Of a stretch of DNA of 32,600 nucleotides, positions 18,334 through 27,753 are shown piece after piece. Where the stretch lies: assembly GCA_029975415.1 (NCBI GenBank), contig JARKPE010000084.1, positions 1 through 32,600 of the forward strand. Direction: 5' to 3'. The first letter of the stretch is position 1, and each line of letters begins with the position of its first letter. The translations under genes and the position numbers were made by a program. Source of the stretch: Dysgonamonadaceae bacterium (GTDB lineage: Bacteria > Bacteroidota > Bacteroidia > Bacteroidales > Dysgonomonadaceae). The notes below the pieces were generated by a model. The model worked only from the letters and a program-made list of their open reading frames with translations. It did no database searches and was not told the origin of the DNA.

Positions 18334-21285
18334 TTATTTTTTCCCTTCAGTTGGATTCTTTTTCAACTGCTGTTTTCCCAAAATTCGATAAGCTACCGGT
18401 GCGGCAACGAACAAACTGGTAATTGTTCCGACCACGATGCCGATGAGCATAGCAAAAACGAAACTGCGAACGGACTCACCACCGAAGAATATGATGCAGA
18501 TGATAACCAAAACTGTGCTTAAACCCGTGTTGATGGTTCGGGCAAGCGTTGCATTCATCGAATCGTTGAAGAGTGAAAGCAAGCTTCGTTTCGGATACAA
18601 TTGTGTGTATTCGCGAACACGATCAAACACCACCACCTTATCGTTGATGGAGTATCCGACTACCGTAAGTATAGCTGCAACGAAAGTTTGATCAATTTCC
18701 ATCGAGAAAGGCATTATTTTCCAAAGCAGCGAGTATAATCCTATTACTGAGAATGCGTCAACGGCAAGTGCTGCGATCGTACCCATCGAGAAAGCCCAGC
18801 TGTTGAACCTGATAAAGATATATAATCCCATACAGATAAGAGCTATCAGTAGTGCCAATGATGCATTTTGCAACATATCTTCGGCTATGCTCGGTCCCAC
18901 TTTTTGAGAGCTCAACACATAATCGTCGATTGTTTTGTCAGGCGCAATATATTCTTTCAATGCTTCGCCTAACAAGCTGATTAACTCTTGTTCCACATTT
19001 TCGCTATCATCGTCTATTCGGAAGTTAGTAGATACACGTACCTGATTACTTGATCCGATGGTAATTACCCTTACCGATTCGCCAAAATAAGGATCCAGCT
19101 CATTTTGGATATCTCCGGTTTTAACAGGTTGGTCGAAACGAATGATATAATTACGTCCACCGGTGAAATCGATGCCGACATTTAGCTTTAAAACAAAGAG
19201 AGAAATAATGCTTATGATGATGAAAACTCCTATGCCGGCGAGAATCTTTCGACTGTTACGAATAAAGTTGAACGTAAATTCTCTTGACATCATTTTTGAG
19301 AAGCCGGTCTCAAATGTAAGTTTTGTCCATTTTCCTTTTTCCAAACGGTTTTCATACACCAATCGTGTAAGATAAACGGCGGTAAGGAAAGATGATACGA
19401 TACCTATAATCAATGTAATGGCGAATCCGCGAATTGCACCTGTACCAAACACTGCAAGAATGATTCCGGTAATGATTGTCGTCAGGTTGGAGTCGAAAAT
19501 TGCGGAGAAAGCATTCTTGTAACCGTCTTCCAATGCCCTTCGAAGTGTTTTACCGGCAGCGAGTTCTTCTTTGATGCGTTCATTAATGAGCACGTTGGCA
19601 TCCACTGCCATTGCCAGAGATAGAATCATACCCGCAATGCCCGGAAGAGTAAGTACGGCTTGGAAGGCTGCCAATGCACCGAGCGTAAAAAATAAGTTCA
19701 CCAGTAGCGCTCCGTTTATCACCATGCCCGGAGTAATTCCGTACAGCATACAGGTGAAAATAAACAATACAATCAGCGCAATGATAAACGAAATTAAACC
19801 TGCTTGAATGGCTTCTTTTCCCAAAGAAGGCCCTACCACGTCTTCCTGGACGATGCGTACGCCGGCCCTCATCTTGCCGGATTTAAGCACGTTTTCCAAG
19901 TCTTTTGCTTCTTCGAGTGTAAAATTGCCCGTGATGGACGAACGTCCGCCTTCGATACGGTCGTTGACTCGGGGAGCCGAATACACATATCCATCCAACA
20001 CAATGGCGATGCTGTTACCTTTTTCGGCGCCGGTAATGGTAGCCCATCGTGAAGCGCCTGAAGAATTCATCGTCATGCTGACTTCCCATGCAGAGCCTTG
20101 TTGTCCTTGGTCGGCACGAGCATTGGTTATTACGTCTCCTTCAAGAGCCGGTCCTCGTTTTGTACCATCGCCTTTCAGTGCAAAAAGTTCGAACACCGAT
20201 TCACGTGTGTCGATAGGTTTGAATCCCCATTTAAAGCGAACATCGGCAGGAAAAATATCTTTGTAACGATTCAAAATATAATTTACCGCAGCAGTATCGT
20301 TTTTATGAACTGCTCCCACTATCGGGCCTGTTGCCCCGCTCATTGCAAAATATGGTTGAACAAAATATTGAACCAGGGGTTTGGTAATTTGTATGGATGA
20401 CTCTTCATCGGCGGAATCATTTTCTACAGTTCCGGGAAGTTTGGCTAGCAGTGAGTCGCCGGAAACAACTGAATCGGCAACCGCTATAGTGGTGGTATCT
20501 ACCGAAACTTGTTCCTGAAGTGAAGAAGCCAATTCGGCAGAAAGTTGGTTGACTTGACTAAAATAAGAAGCCAATTCATTCACATTGTATGTTTTCCAGA
20601 ATTCGAGATTGGCGCTTCCCTGCAAAAGGTTTCGAACGCGATCGGGTTCGGTAATACCGGGTAGCTCAACCAGGATGCGCTCAGCTCGATCAAGTTTTTG
20701 AATATTGGGAGAAACCACGCCGAAACGGTCGATACGTGTGCGCAGCACATTGAAAGAGTTATCGGCAGCGCTTGCCAATTCCTGACGCAGCACGGCAATA
20801 ACTTCATCGTTGGAGGCCGTAGGACTTATGCGTCCACCCATCGTTATACTGAAGATGTTTGCCAATTTTCCGTTAGGTGCTATTCTTTCGTAATTCTGCT
20901 GGAATAGCGAAATGAAGTCAGTTGAGCTACCTTTTCGGTTTTGAGCAATGGTCTCCTGTAACGCTTTGTTAAAATCGGGATCGTCGGTGTTGGCCAGCGA
21001 TCTGAGCACTTGAGCGGCATCTACCTCGAGGATGACGGTCATACCTCCTTTCAGGTCGAGTCCCAGCCCGAGTTCTTTTTGCCGAATTTGTTTAAGGGTG
21101 TATCCAAGATAGACTTTTTCGCTGGATAATGAATCAAGATATTGATTCTTAAGGGCTAAGTTTCCTTTAGCGTATTCGTTCGCCTTTTTGTCGTATTGCC
21201 ATCCTACTATTGTAAAAGAAAGATAATACAGCGAAATAAGCGCAAGCAGAATACTGAAAACTTTGATAAATCCTTTGTTCGACAT
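18334..21285 (-). CDS. secDF: Protein translocase subunit SecDF (fused SecD-SecF)
   Basis: LGLGLDLKGGMTVILEVD, FDRVREY, GIDFTGGRNYIIRFDQP; 983 aa with both SecD and SecF halves. Confidence 0.96.
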   Translation of the reverse strand: MSNKGFIKVFSILLALISLYYLSFTIVGWQYDKKANEYAKGNLALKNQYLDSLSSEKVYLGYTLKQIRQKELGLGLDLKGGMTVILEVDAAQVLRSLANTDDPDFNKALQETIAQNRKGSSTDFISLFQQNYERIAPNGKLANIFSITMGGRISPTASNDEVIAVLRQELASAADNSFNVLRTRIDRFGVVSPNIQKLDRAERILVELPGITEPDRVRNLLQGSANLEFWKTYNVNELASYFSQVNQLSAELASSLQEQVSVDTTTIAVADSVVSGDSLLAKLPGTVENDSADEESSIQITKPLVQYFVQPYFAMSGATGPIVGAVHKNDTAAVNYILNRYKDIFPADVRFKWGFKPIDTRESVFELFALKGDGTKRGPALEGDVITNARADQGQQGSAWEVSMTMNSSGASRWATITGAEKGNSIAIVLDGYVYSAPRVNDRIEGGRSSITGNFTLEEAKDLENVLKSGKMRAGVRIVQEDVVGPSLGKEAIQAGLISFIIALIVLFIFTCMLYGITPGMVINGALLVNLFFTLGALAAFQAVLTLPGIAGMILSLAMAVDANVLINERIKEELAAGKTLRRALEDGYKNAFSAIFDSNLTTIITGIILAVFGTGAIRGFAITLIIGIVSSFLTAVYLTRLVYENRLEKGKWTKLTFETGFSKMMSREFTFNFIRNSRKILAGIGVFIIISIISLFVLKLNVGIDFTGGRNYIIRFDQPVKTGDIQNELDPYFGESVRVITIGSSNQVRVSTNFRIDDDSENVEQELISLLGEALKEYIAPDKTIDDYVLSSQKVGPSIAEDMLQNASLALLIALICMGLYIFIRFNSWAFSMGTIAALAVDAFSVIGLYSLLWKIMPFSMEIDQTFVAAILTVVGYSINDKVVVFDRVREYTQLYPKRSLLSLFNDSMNATLARTINTGLSTVLVIICIIFFGGESVRSFVFAMLIGIVVGTITSLFVAAPVAYRILGKQQLKKNPTEGKK

Positions 21286-21440
21286 GTGAATTTTGCTTTA
21301 CTTTTTTAATTATGTTATTATTTTAATTTACTTTCAATCAACATTATGACTTGTATTCGGGGCGAAGACATAACATGAATGCCGTAGCTATCTATTTCAA
21401 GCCTGCAAATATAATTCTTTTTCGTCTTTTTTAAGACAAA

Positions 21441-21473
21441 ACCGTCAGATTATTTTTTGGATAACCTGACGGT
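21441..21473. terminator. Intrinsic terminator-like hairpin downstream of the M3 peptidase gene
   Basis: ACCGTCAG ... CTGACGGT inverted repeat. Confidence 0.55.
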
Positions 21474-21494
21474 ATGTAAAACAATGCTTCGAAA

Positions 21495-23618
21495 TTATTT
21501 TACAAAACCTCTGTTTTTGAGCAGATATATTGGATTAGGTTCAGCTCCACGATAGCGAATGTAGAGTTTCATCGGTTCATCCGATCCGCCCTTCGAAAGA
21601 ATATTTTCGCGGAAGGATTTGGCTGTAGCCTGATCAAAAATTCCTTTTTCGACAAAAGGCTGAAAGGCATCCGAATCAAGGACTTCCGACCATAGATAGC
21701 TATAATAACCGGCTGAATATCCACCGCTAAAGATATGGGTAAAATAGGTGCTGCGATAGCGAGGAATAATTTCGGAAATGAGACCTATCTTTTGCATGGA
21801 TTTTTGCTCAAATTCGCGCACGTCGAATTTCTGCTGCGCAGTTTGTGTGTGCCAATCCATGTCGAGTAGTGCAGCTGCCACCAATTCGGTCGTTATGAAT
21901 CCCTGATTGAAATTGGCTGCATCTTGAATTTTTTGGATCAAGGAATCGGGAATGGTCTGACCTGTTTGGTAATGTTTGGCATACAATTTAAGTACTTCGG
22001 GATGGAAAGCCCAATGTTCGTTGATTTGCGAAGGCAATTCTACGAAATCGCGATATACGCTCGTTCCCGAAACTCCTTTGTAATTTACTTTCGAAAGCAT
22101 TCCGTGCAGGGCATGACCAAACTCATGAAACATTGTCTCTACCTCATCCAGCGTAAGCAGAGAAGGGGTGTCGTTTGTCGGACGGGTAAAGTTGCCTACA
22201 TTGTAAACCAACGGACGAATATCTTTTCCGTTGAGTACTTGCTGATCGCGAAAGTTGCTCATCCAGGCTCCGCCGCTTTTGCCCGAGCGCGGAAAATAAT
22301 CGGTATAGAAGATGGCGATATGCGAACCGTCGGCATCCGTAACTTCGTAGGTTTCGACCTCAGGATTGTAAACAGGAATATTGTTGAGTTTCTTGAAGTT
22401 CAATCCGTAAAGTTTGTTGGCAACCGTGAAAACGCCCTCGCGTACGTTCTCCATTTTGAAATAGGGTTTCAACTCCGATTCTTCGAGATTGTATTTTTGC
22501 TTGCGCAATTTTTCGGTGTAATACCACCAATCCCAAGATTCGAGTTTAAAGTTGCCGCCTTCTTGGTCAATCAATGCTTGTAGCTCCGTTGCTTCCTTTT
22601 TGGCTTGAGGCAATGCGTATTTCCAAATACTGTTCAGCAAATCGTAAACAGCTTGAGGCGTTTTAGCCATTGTCTCTTGCAACGAAAAATCGGCATAAGT
22701 GTCGAACCCCATGAGTTTGGCTTTTTCGATGCGAAGGTTGACAATCTTGTTGACAATTTCCTTGTTGTCGAATTCGTTGTCGTTGTCGCCTCGCATGTAC
22801 ATGGCTTTATACAACTTTTCGCGCAGTTCGCGATTGTCTGCATATTGAAGAAAAGGAATCCAGCTGGGCTTTTGAAGCGTGAAAACCCATTTACCGTCGA
22901 GTCCTTGATTTTTAGCCGTTTCAGCGGCTGCAGCAATCACTCCCTCTGGGAGCCCCGAAAGATCAGCTTTATTGTCGATCACCAACTTGTAATTGTTCGT
23001 TTCCTTCAACACATTATTTCCATATTCCTGGGTGAGGGATGAGAGTTCCTTATTGATTTCACGGAGACGCTCTTTCGATTTTTCGTCGAGTAAGATTCCG
23101 CCTCTGACAAATCGTTTGTAGTATTTGTCGAGGAGTTGAAATTGTTCGGTGGTGAGATGCAGACCGGCCGTATCGTCGTATAGTGTTTTGATGCGATTGA
23201 AGAGTTGTTGGTTTAAGAAAATATCGTCGTTGTGAGCCGCGAGTTTAGGCGTGATTTCATTCGCGATTTGTTCTATCGTATCGGTTTTCTCCGCACCTTC
23301 CAAACCGAAGAATACCGCTGATACGCGATCGAGAATCGTCCCACTATTGTCAAGTGCCACGATGGTATTTTCGAAGGTAGGTGGCTCTGAATTGTTGGCG
23401 ATGGAATCAATTTCGCGAATATGTTGCTCCATACCGTAGGCAAAAGCCGGACGATAATCGTCTTCCGTAATTCTGTCGAATGGCGGAGTGCCGTATGGGG
23501 TGTCGTACTCGGAGTAAAAAATACTCCCTTTTTCGCCCGTTGTTTTATCCGATTTTTGGGCGTTGTTGCATGCAAATAATGTCATGGCAGCTAGCGGAAT
23601 TAAGAAAAGTTTTTTCAT
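21495..23618 (-). CDS. M3 family metallopeptidase, peptidyl-dipeptidase Dcp-like lipoprotein
   Basis: Lipobox-like LFACNN; catalytic FHEFGHALHGML; 707 aa. Confidence 0.93.
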   Translation of the reverse strand: MKKLFLIPLAAMTLFACNNAQKSDKTTGEKGSIFYSEYDTPYGTPPFDRITEDDYRPAFAYGMEQHIREIDSIANNSEPPTFENTIVALDNSGTILDRVSAVFFGLEGAEKTDTIEQIANEITPKLAAHNDDIFLNQQLFNRIKTLYDDTAGLHLTTEQFQLLDKYYKRFVRGGILLDEKSKERLREINKELSSLTQEYGNNVLKETNNYKLVIDNKADLSGLPEGVIAAAAETAKNQGLDGKWVFTLQKPSWIPFLQYADNRELREKLYKAMYMRGDNDNEFDNKEIVNKIVNLRIEKAKLMGFDTYADFSLQETMAKTPQAVYDLLNSIWKYALPQAKKEATELQALIDQEGGNFKLESWDWWYYTEKLRKQKYNLEESELKPYFKMENVREGVFTVANKLYGLNFKKLNNIPVYNPEVETYEVTDADGSHIAIFYTDYFPRSGKSGGAWMSNFRDQQVLNGKDIRPLVYNVGNFTRPTNDTPSLLTLDEVETMFHEFGHALHGMLSKVNYKGVSGTSVYRDFVELPSQINEHWAFHPEVLKLYAKHYQTGQTIPDSLIQKIQDAANFNQGFITTELVAAALLDMDWHTQTAQQKFDVREFEQKSMQKIGLISEIIPRYRSTYFTHIFSGGYSAGYYSYLWSEVLDSDAFQPFVEKGIFDQATAKSFRENILSKGGSDEPMKLYIRYRGAEPNPIYLLKNRGFVK

Positions 23619-24038
23619 TTGAATTGAGAAAAATGTGCTTTGCAGTTAGTTAATAACAGATTAAATTTGAGTGAATAACACTGTGCAAAGATAATGTTTT
23701 TCTGTGAAATCAATTGCTTTTCATAACTTATAAAAATATTTTTGCTGCCTGTTAATAATTCTTGATCAATTTTTCTGTATTTTTGAAGTGCTAATTTTGC
23801 TCAAAACCATGAATTAAATCATCTATCCAGCTGCTTTAATACATAATCTCAAGACATAAAACGACGATTATCAACCCAAAGGATTGCAAAAGAGGCTCAA
23901 TCTTACATACGCATCCATGTAAAATTTTTATTTTTTGAGTTTTTAATCAAAAGAAATCATTTAAATTTACAAAATGAAAAATATGAATGGATGTAAATAT
24001 GAATTATGTGTTAGAATAATTGTGAAAAGGTGATGAAT

Positions 24039-25619
24039 ATGAGTAAGAAAGCGAGCAAAAACGAGAACAAACAAAAAGAACCGTTAGAAAAACAATCGCT
24101 CGGCAAGCTCGAGGCAATGCTTTGGAAAGCGGCCGACAAACTGAGAAAGAACATTGATGCCGCCGAATATAAACATGTGGTGTTGGGATTGATATTTCTG
24201 AAATACATCTCTGATGCTTTTGAAGAATTATATGCCCGATTGAAAGCCGAAGAAGAGCTGGGAGCCGATCCTGAAGACAGAGACGAATACAAAGCGGAGA
24301 ACGTTTTTTTTGTACCGCAGGAAGCGCGTTGGAGTTTTTTATTATCCAAAGCAAAACAACCCGATATTGGCAAGTATGTGGATGAGGCTATGGATGCCAT
24401 AGAAAAGGAAAATCCTTCACTAAAAGGTGTTTTACCCAAAGTATATGCGCGACAAAACCTCGATCCTACCAGTTTGGGAGAATTGATCGACTTGATTGGC
24501 AACATTGCTCTTGGCGATACGAAAGCCCGCAGTGCCGATATACTGGGACATGTGTTTGAATATTTTCTGGGTGAATTTGCGCTTGCGGAAGGTAAGAAAG
24601 GCGGGCAATTCTACACGCCTCGGTGTGTTGTTGAATTGTTGGTTGAAATGTTAGAACCCTATCACGGGCGTGTGTTTGACCCCTGTTGTGGTTCCGGCGG
24701 TATGTTTGTTCAATCGGAAGAATTTGTAACCGAACATCAGGGAAGGGCAAACGACATTTCCATTTACGGACAGGAGAGCAACCAAACAACCTGGCGGTTA
24801 TGCAAGATGAACCTGGCTATTCGCGGCATCGACAGTTCGCAGGTGAAATGGAACAACGAGGGGTCGTTTCTCAATGATGCCCATAAAGATCTGAAAGCCG
24901 ATTATATTCTTGCCAATCCACCGTTTAATGTGAGTGATTGGGGTGGAGAATTGCTACGGAATGATGCCCGATGGCAATATGGTGTACCGCCGGTTGGCAA
25001 CGCCAACTTTGCCTGGTTGCAGCATTTTATTTATCACTTGGCGCCAACCGGACAGGCGGGGGTGGTATTGGCCAAAGGAGCATTGACTTCAAAAACCGGC
25101 GGAGAGGGTGAAATACGAAAAGCCTTAATTGAGAATCGCTTGATTGATTGTATTGTAAATCTCCCTGCCAAGCTGTTTTTAAATACACAAATTCCGGCTG
25201 CGCTTTGGTTTTTGAGTCGCAATCGCAATAACGGCAAATTTCGCGATCGTCATGACGAGATATTGTTTATCGATGCCCGGAATCTGGGGCATTTGATAAA
25301 CCGCCGCACCCGTGAACTTTCTCGCGAAGATATTCAGCAAATTGCGAATACATACCACAATTGGCGGAATCCCGATGGCAATTATGAAGATGTTCCCGGT
25401 TTTTGCGCTTCCGTATCCATAGAGAAAGTAAAAGAACTCGATTATGTGCTTACGCCCGGTCGGTATGTCGGTTTACCCGACAACGACGACGACTTCGATT
25501 TCAACGAACGTTTCACCGCCCTTAAAGCCGAACTGGAAGAGCAGCTGAAAGAAGAAGCACGATTGAACCAAATCATTCTGGAAAATTTATCAAAAATCAA
25601 ATTGATGGATGAAAAGTAA
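24039..25619 (+). CDS. hsdM: Type I restriction-modification system DNA methyltransferase subunit (M)
   Basis: [40 protein letters not shown] (NPPF) catalytic motif. Start chosen with AAAAGG upstream. Confidence 0.96.
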   Translation: MSKKASKNENKQKEPLEKQSLGKLEAMLWKAADKLRKNIDAAEYKHVVLGLIFLKYISDAFEELYARLKAEEELGADPEDRDEYKAENVFFVPQEARWSFLLSKAKQPDIGKYVDEAMDAIEKENPSLKGVLPKVYARQNLDPTSLGELIDLIGNIALGDTKARSADILGHVFEYFLGEFALAEGKKGGQFYTPRCVVELLVEMLEPYHGRVFDPCCGSGGMFVQSEEFVTEHQGRANDISIYGQESNQTTWRLCKMNLAIRGIDSSQVKWNNEGSFLNDAHKDLKADYILANPPFNVSDWGGELLRNDARWQYGVPPVGNANFAWLQHFIYHLAPTGQAGVVLAKGALTSKTGGEGEIRKALIENRLIDCIVNLPAKLFLNTQIPAALWFLSRNRNNGKFRDRHDEILFIDARNLGHLINRRTRELSREDIQQIANTYHNWRNPDGNYEDVPGFCASVSIEKVKELDYVLTPGRYVGLPDNDDDFDFNERFTALKAELEEQLKEEARLNQIILENLSKIKLMDEK

Positions 25620-25633
25620 AATAAAGGCAGCTA

Positions 25634-25693
25634 TATTTTACTTTTAGCGATAAAAGTAAAATAACGATATTTATATTTTCCTTATCGATAAAA
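25634..25693 (+). promoter_or_regulatory. Tandem inverted-repeat/direct-repeat operator candidate upstream of fic
   Basis: TATTTTACTTTTA-GCGA-TAAAAGTAAAATA (13-bp perfect arms, 25634-25663), then a second related copy TATATTTTCCTTATCGATAAAA ending just before the ATG at 25696. Confidence 0.55.
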
Positions 25694-25695
25694 AT

Positions 25696-26838
25696 ATGAT
25701 TGAACTTGAAAAATATCAAGCCGGACATTTTGAGAAAAATTTAGGGTACAAATATTTTGTTCCTAGTACAATTAACGACGAATGGACTTGGAAAACGCCG
25801 GCCTTGAATCTGGTATTGGAAAAAGCAGCTATTAAGTTGGGTGAATTAAATTCTTATGCACGGCTCGTTCCCAATATTGATTTGTTTATTCAATTGCATG
25901 TGACCAAAGAAGCTGTTGTTTCAAGCCATATTGAAGGCACCAAAACCAATATGGATGAAGCCCTTTTGCCGGTTGAAGAAATTCATCCCGAACGTAGAGA
26001 CGACTGGCAGGAAGTAAATAATTACATCAAGGCATTAAATAATGCTATTGAAGAACTAAAATCACTGCCCATTTCTTCTCGCTTACTAAAAGAAACGCAT
26101 AAAATACTGCTGCAAAGCGTAAGAGGTGAACATAAATTACCCGGAGAGTTCAGAACTAGCCAAAACTGGATTGGAGGTACTTCACTGCATGATGCAGTAT
26201 TTATTCCGCCATCTCACCACTTGGTGAATGAACTTATGAGCGATTTGGAAAAGTTTCTTAATAATGATGAAATTAACGTTCCTCTGCTAATACGTATTGC
26301 CATTGCACATTATCAATTCGAAACTATTCATCCGTTTTTAGACGGGAATGGCCGTATCGGACGTCTTATGATAACTTTATTTCTTGTATCAGAAGGTATT
26401 TTAGATAAACCTTTACTCTATCCATCATTGTATTTCGAAAAAAATAAAAGCCTGTATTACGATAATTTAAGTAATGTAAGAACCAAAAACGATATGCTGC
26501 AATGGATAAAATATTTTTTAGTAGGCATTGAACAAAGTGCTGCAAAAGCGGTAGAAACACTTTCTAATATATTAAAACTTAAAGAAAGTATTGAAAAAGA
26601 GATAAATAGCAATTTCGGTCGGCGAAGCAATTCTGCTCATACGCTTATTCATTTTCTATTTAAGGATCCGGTTATCTCTATTGATAAGGCAGCGAAAGAG
26701 TGTAATCTGAGCTATAAAGCAGCCAATGATTTAGTAGCACTTATGCAAAAATCTAATTACCTTAAGGAATTAACCGGGCAAAGCCGCAACCGTATTTTTA
26801 TTTTTGAGCCCTACTTAAAGATTTTTGACAATGACTGA
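25696..26838 (+). CDS. Fic family protein (AMPylase-like) with N-terminal inhibitory motif and C-terminal winged helix-like region
   Basis: HPFLDGNGRIGR Fic motif; SSHIEG inhibitory motif ([S/T]xxxE[G/N]); C-terminal IDKAAKECNLSYKAANDLVALMQKSNYLKE. Confidence 0.93.
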   Translation: MIELEKYQAGHFEKNLGYKYFVPSTINDEWTWKTPALNLVLEKAAIKLGELNSYARLVPNIDLFIQLHVTKEAVVSSHIEGTKTNMDEALLPVEEIHPERRDDWQEVNNYIKALNNAIEELKSLPISSRLLKETHKILLQSVRGEHKLPGEFRTSQNWIGGTSLHDAVFIPPSHHLVNELMSDLEKFLNNDEINVPLLIRIAIAHYQFETIHPFLDGNGRIGRLMITLFLVSEGILDKPLLYPSLYFEKNKSLYYDNLSNVRTKNDMLQWIKYFLVGIEQSAAKAVETLSNILKLKESIEKEINSNFGRRSNSAHTLIHFLFKDPVISIDKAAKECNLSYKAANDLVALMQKSNYLKELTGQSRNRIFIFEPYLKIFDND

Positions 26839-26868
26839 CGACCGGATATATCAAATCATTCTATAAAT

Positions 26869-27207
26869 ATGGATCAAAATCGCATTTCACAATTACAATC
26901 AGTTTTCGATGAAATTAGCCACTTTATTACAAGTGATGACGATAGAGAACAAGCGGGAGTTTGGTTTGCCCGGGAATTGATGGTTGCATTGGGATATGCC
27001 CGTTGGGAGAATTTTCGGGTAGCAATTGGTAGAGCTGTTGAGTCTTGTAAAACACAGAATATCAATGTGGATGATCATTTTCGTGAGGTTACGAAAATGA
27101 TCGAAATTGGCGAGGACATCAAAAATCTTGAACGTCGTGTGGCTGCCGAAGAAAAACAAATTGAAAAGGCAAGTCCCAAATTGCCCAAAAGTGACAACAA
27201 ACAATAA
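26869..27207 (+). pseudogene. DinD-like protein remnant with large in-frame internal deletion (N-terminus fused to C-terminus)
   Basis: N-terminus WFARELMVALGYARWENFRVAIGRAVESCK...DHFREVTKMI resembles DinD; it jumps directly to EDIKNLERRVAAEEKQIEKASPKLPK, which resembles the extreme C-terminus of full-length DinD (about 280 aa). Confidence 0.7.
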
Positions 27208-27237
27208 ATCCATTTTTTTTGAGATAAAACTTACCGA

Positions 27238-27753
27238 ATGAAGAAAGGGTACATGTACATATTGGAATGCAGCGACGGGAGCTATTATACGGGAAGCACG
27301 ACCAATTTGGAATTGCGATTGCAACAACATCAAAGCGGCGAAGGGGCAAATCACACGAAGAAACAACTGCCTGTAACACTGGTGTATTTAGAAGAATATT
27401 TGAGAATTGATGAAGCATTTTATCGCGAAAAACAGGTGCAAGGCTGGAGCCGAAAGAAGAAAGAAGCATTGATAAATGGAAATCCCCAATTGTTGCCGCA
27501 ATTAGCCGTCGCCTATAGAGATTTGAAAAGTAGTGGTGGTTTCGAGACTATTAATGGTGGTTTCGAGAGCCTCAACCACCAAGAAGATACGGTGTCTTCG
27601 AGTGCCTCAACCACCGAAATATTGAGTGCCTCAGACACTGAAGTATTGAGAACCTCAGACACCAGAGCAATTTCGCTGCATGAGGCTCTCGAAGGCAGCG
27701 ACAAAGAAACTCTCGAAGACACCATCACCCCATCTAAAAATGAATACAAATGA
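27238..27753 (+). CDS. GIY-YIG nuclease family protein with palindrome-encoded C-terminal tail
   Basis: YMYILECSDGSYYTGSTTNLELRLQQHQSGEGANHTKKQLPVTLVYLEE GIY-YIG domain; tail from about residue 99 encoded by 27-bp palindromic units. Confidence 0.92.
   Translation: MKKGYMYILECSDGSYYTGSTTNLELRLQQHQSGEGANHTKKQLPVTLVYLEEYLRIDEAFYREKQVQGWSRKKKEALINGNPQLLPQLAVAYRDLKSSGGFETINGGFESLNHQEDTVSSSASTTEILSASDTEVLRTSDTRAISLHEALEGSDKETLEDTITPSKNEYK
27535..27723 (+). repeat. Cluster of 27-bp palindromic units and half-units forming the 3' coding region of the GIY-YIG gene
   Basis: Full units: TGGTGGT-TTCGAGAGCCTCA-ACCACCA (27555-27581); CGGTGTC-TTCGAGTGCCTCA-ACCACCG (27590-27616, hybrid arms); CGCTGCA-TGAGGCTCTCGAA-GGCAGCG (27674-27700). 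Half-units at 27535, 27621, 27646, 27710. Confidence 0.9.

Noticed and set aside
19808-20266. 152-aa plus-strand ORF inside secDF
   Set aside because: Antisense to a well-conserved gene; no recognisable domain.
21924-22583. 219-aa plus-strand ORF inside the M3 peptidase gene
   Set aside because: Antisense shadow ORF of a well-supported coding region.
23912-23993. CATCCAT...ATGGATG inverted repeat upstream of hsdM as mobile element ends
   Set aside because: Only 7 bp, AT-rich surroundings, no target duplication or transposase.
27513-27749. 78-aa minus-strand ORF under the GIY-YIG tail as a real gene
   Set aside because: Same explanation; useful only as evidence of the inverted homology with hsdR.
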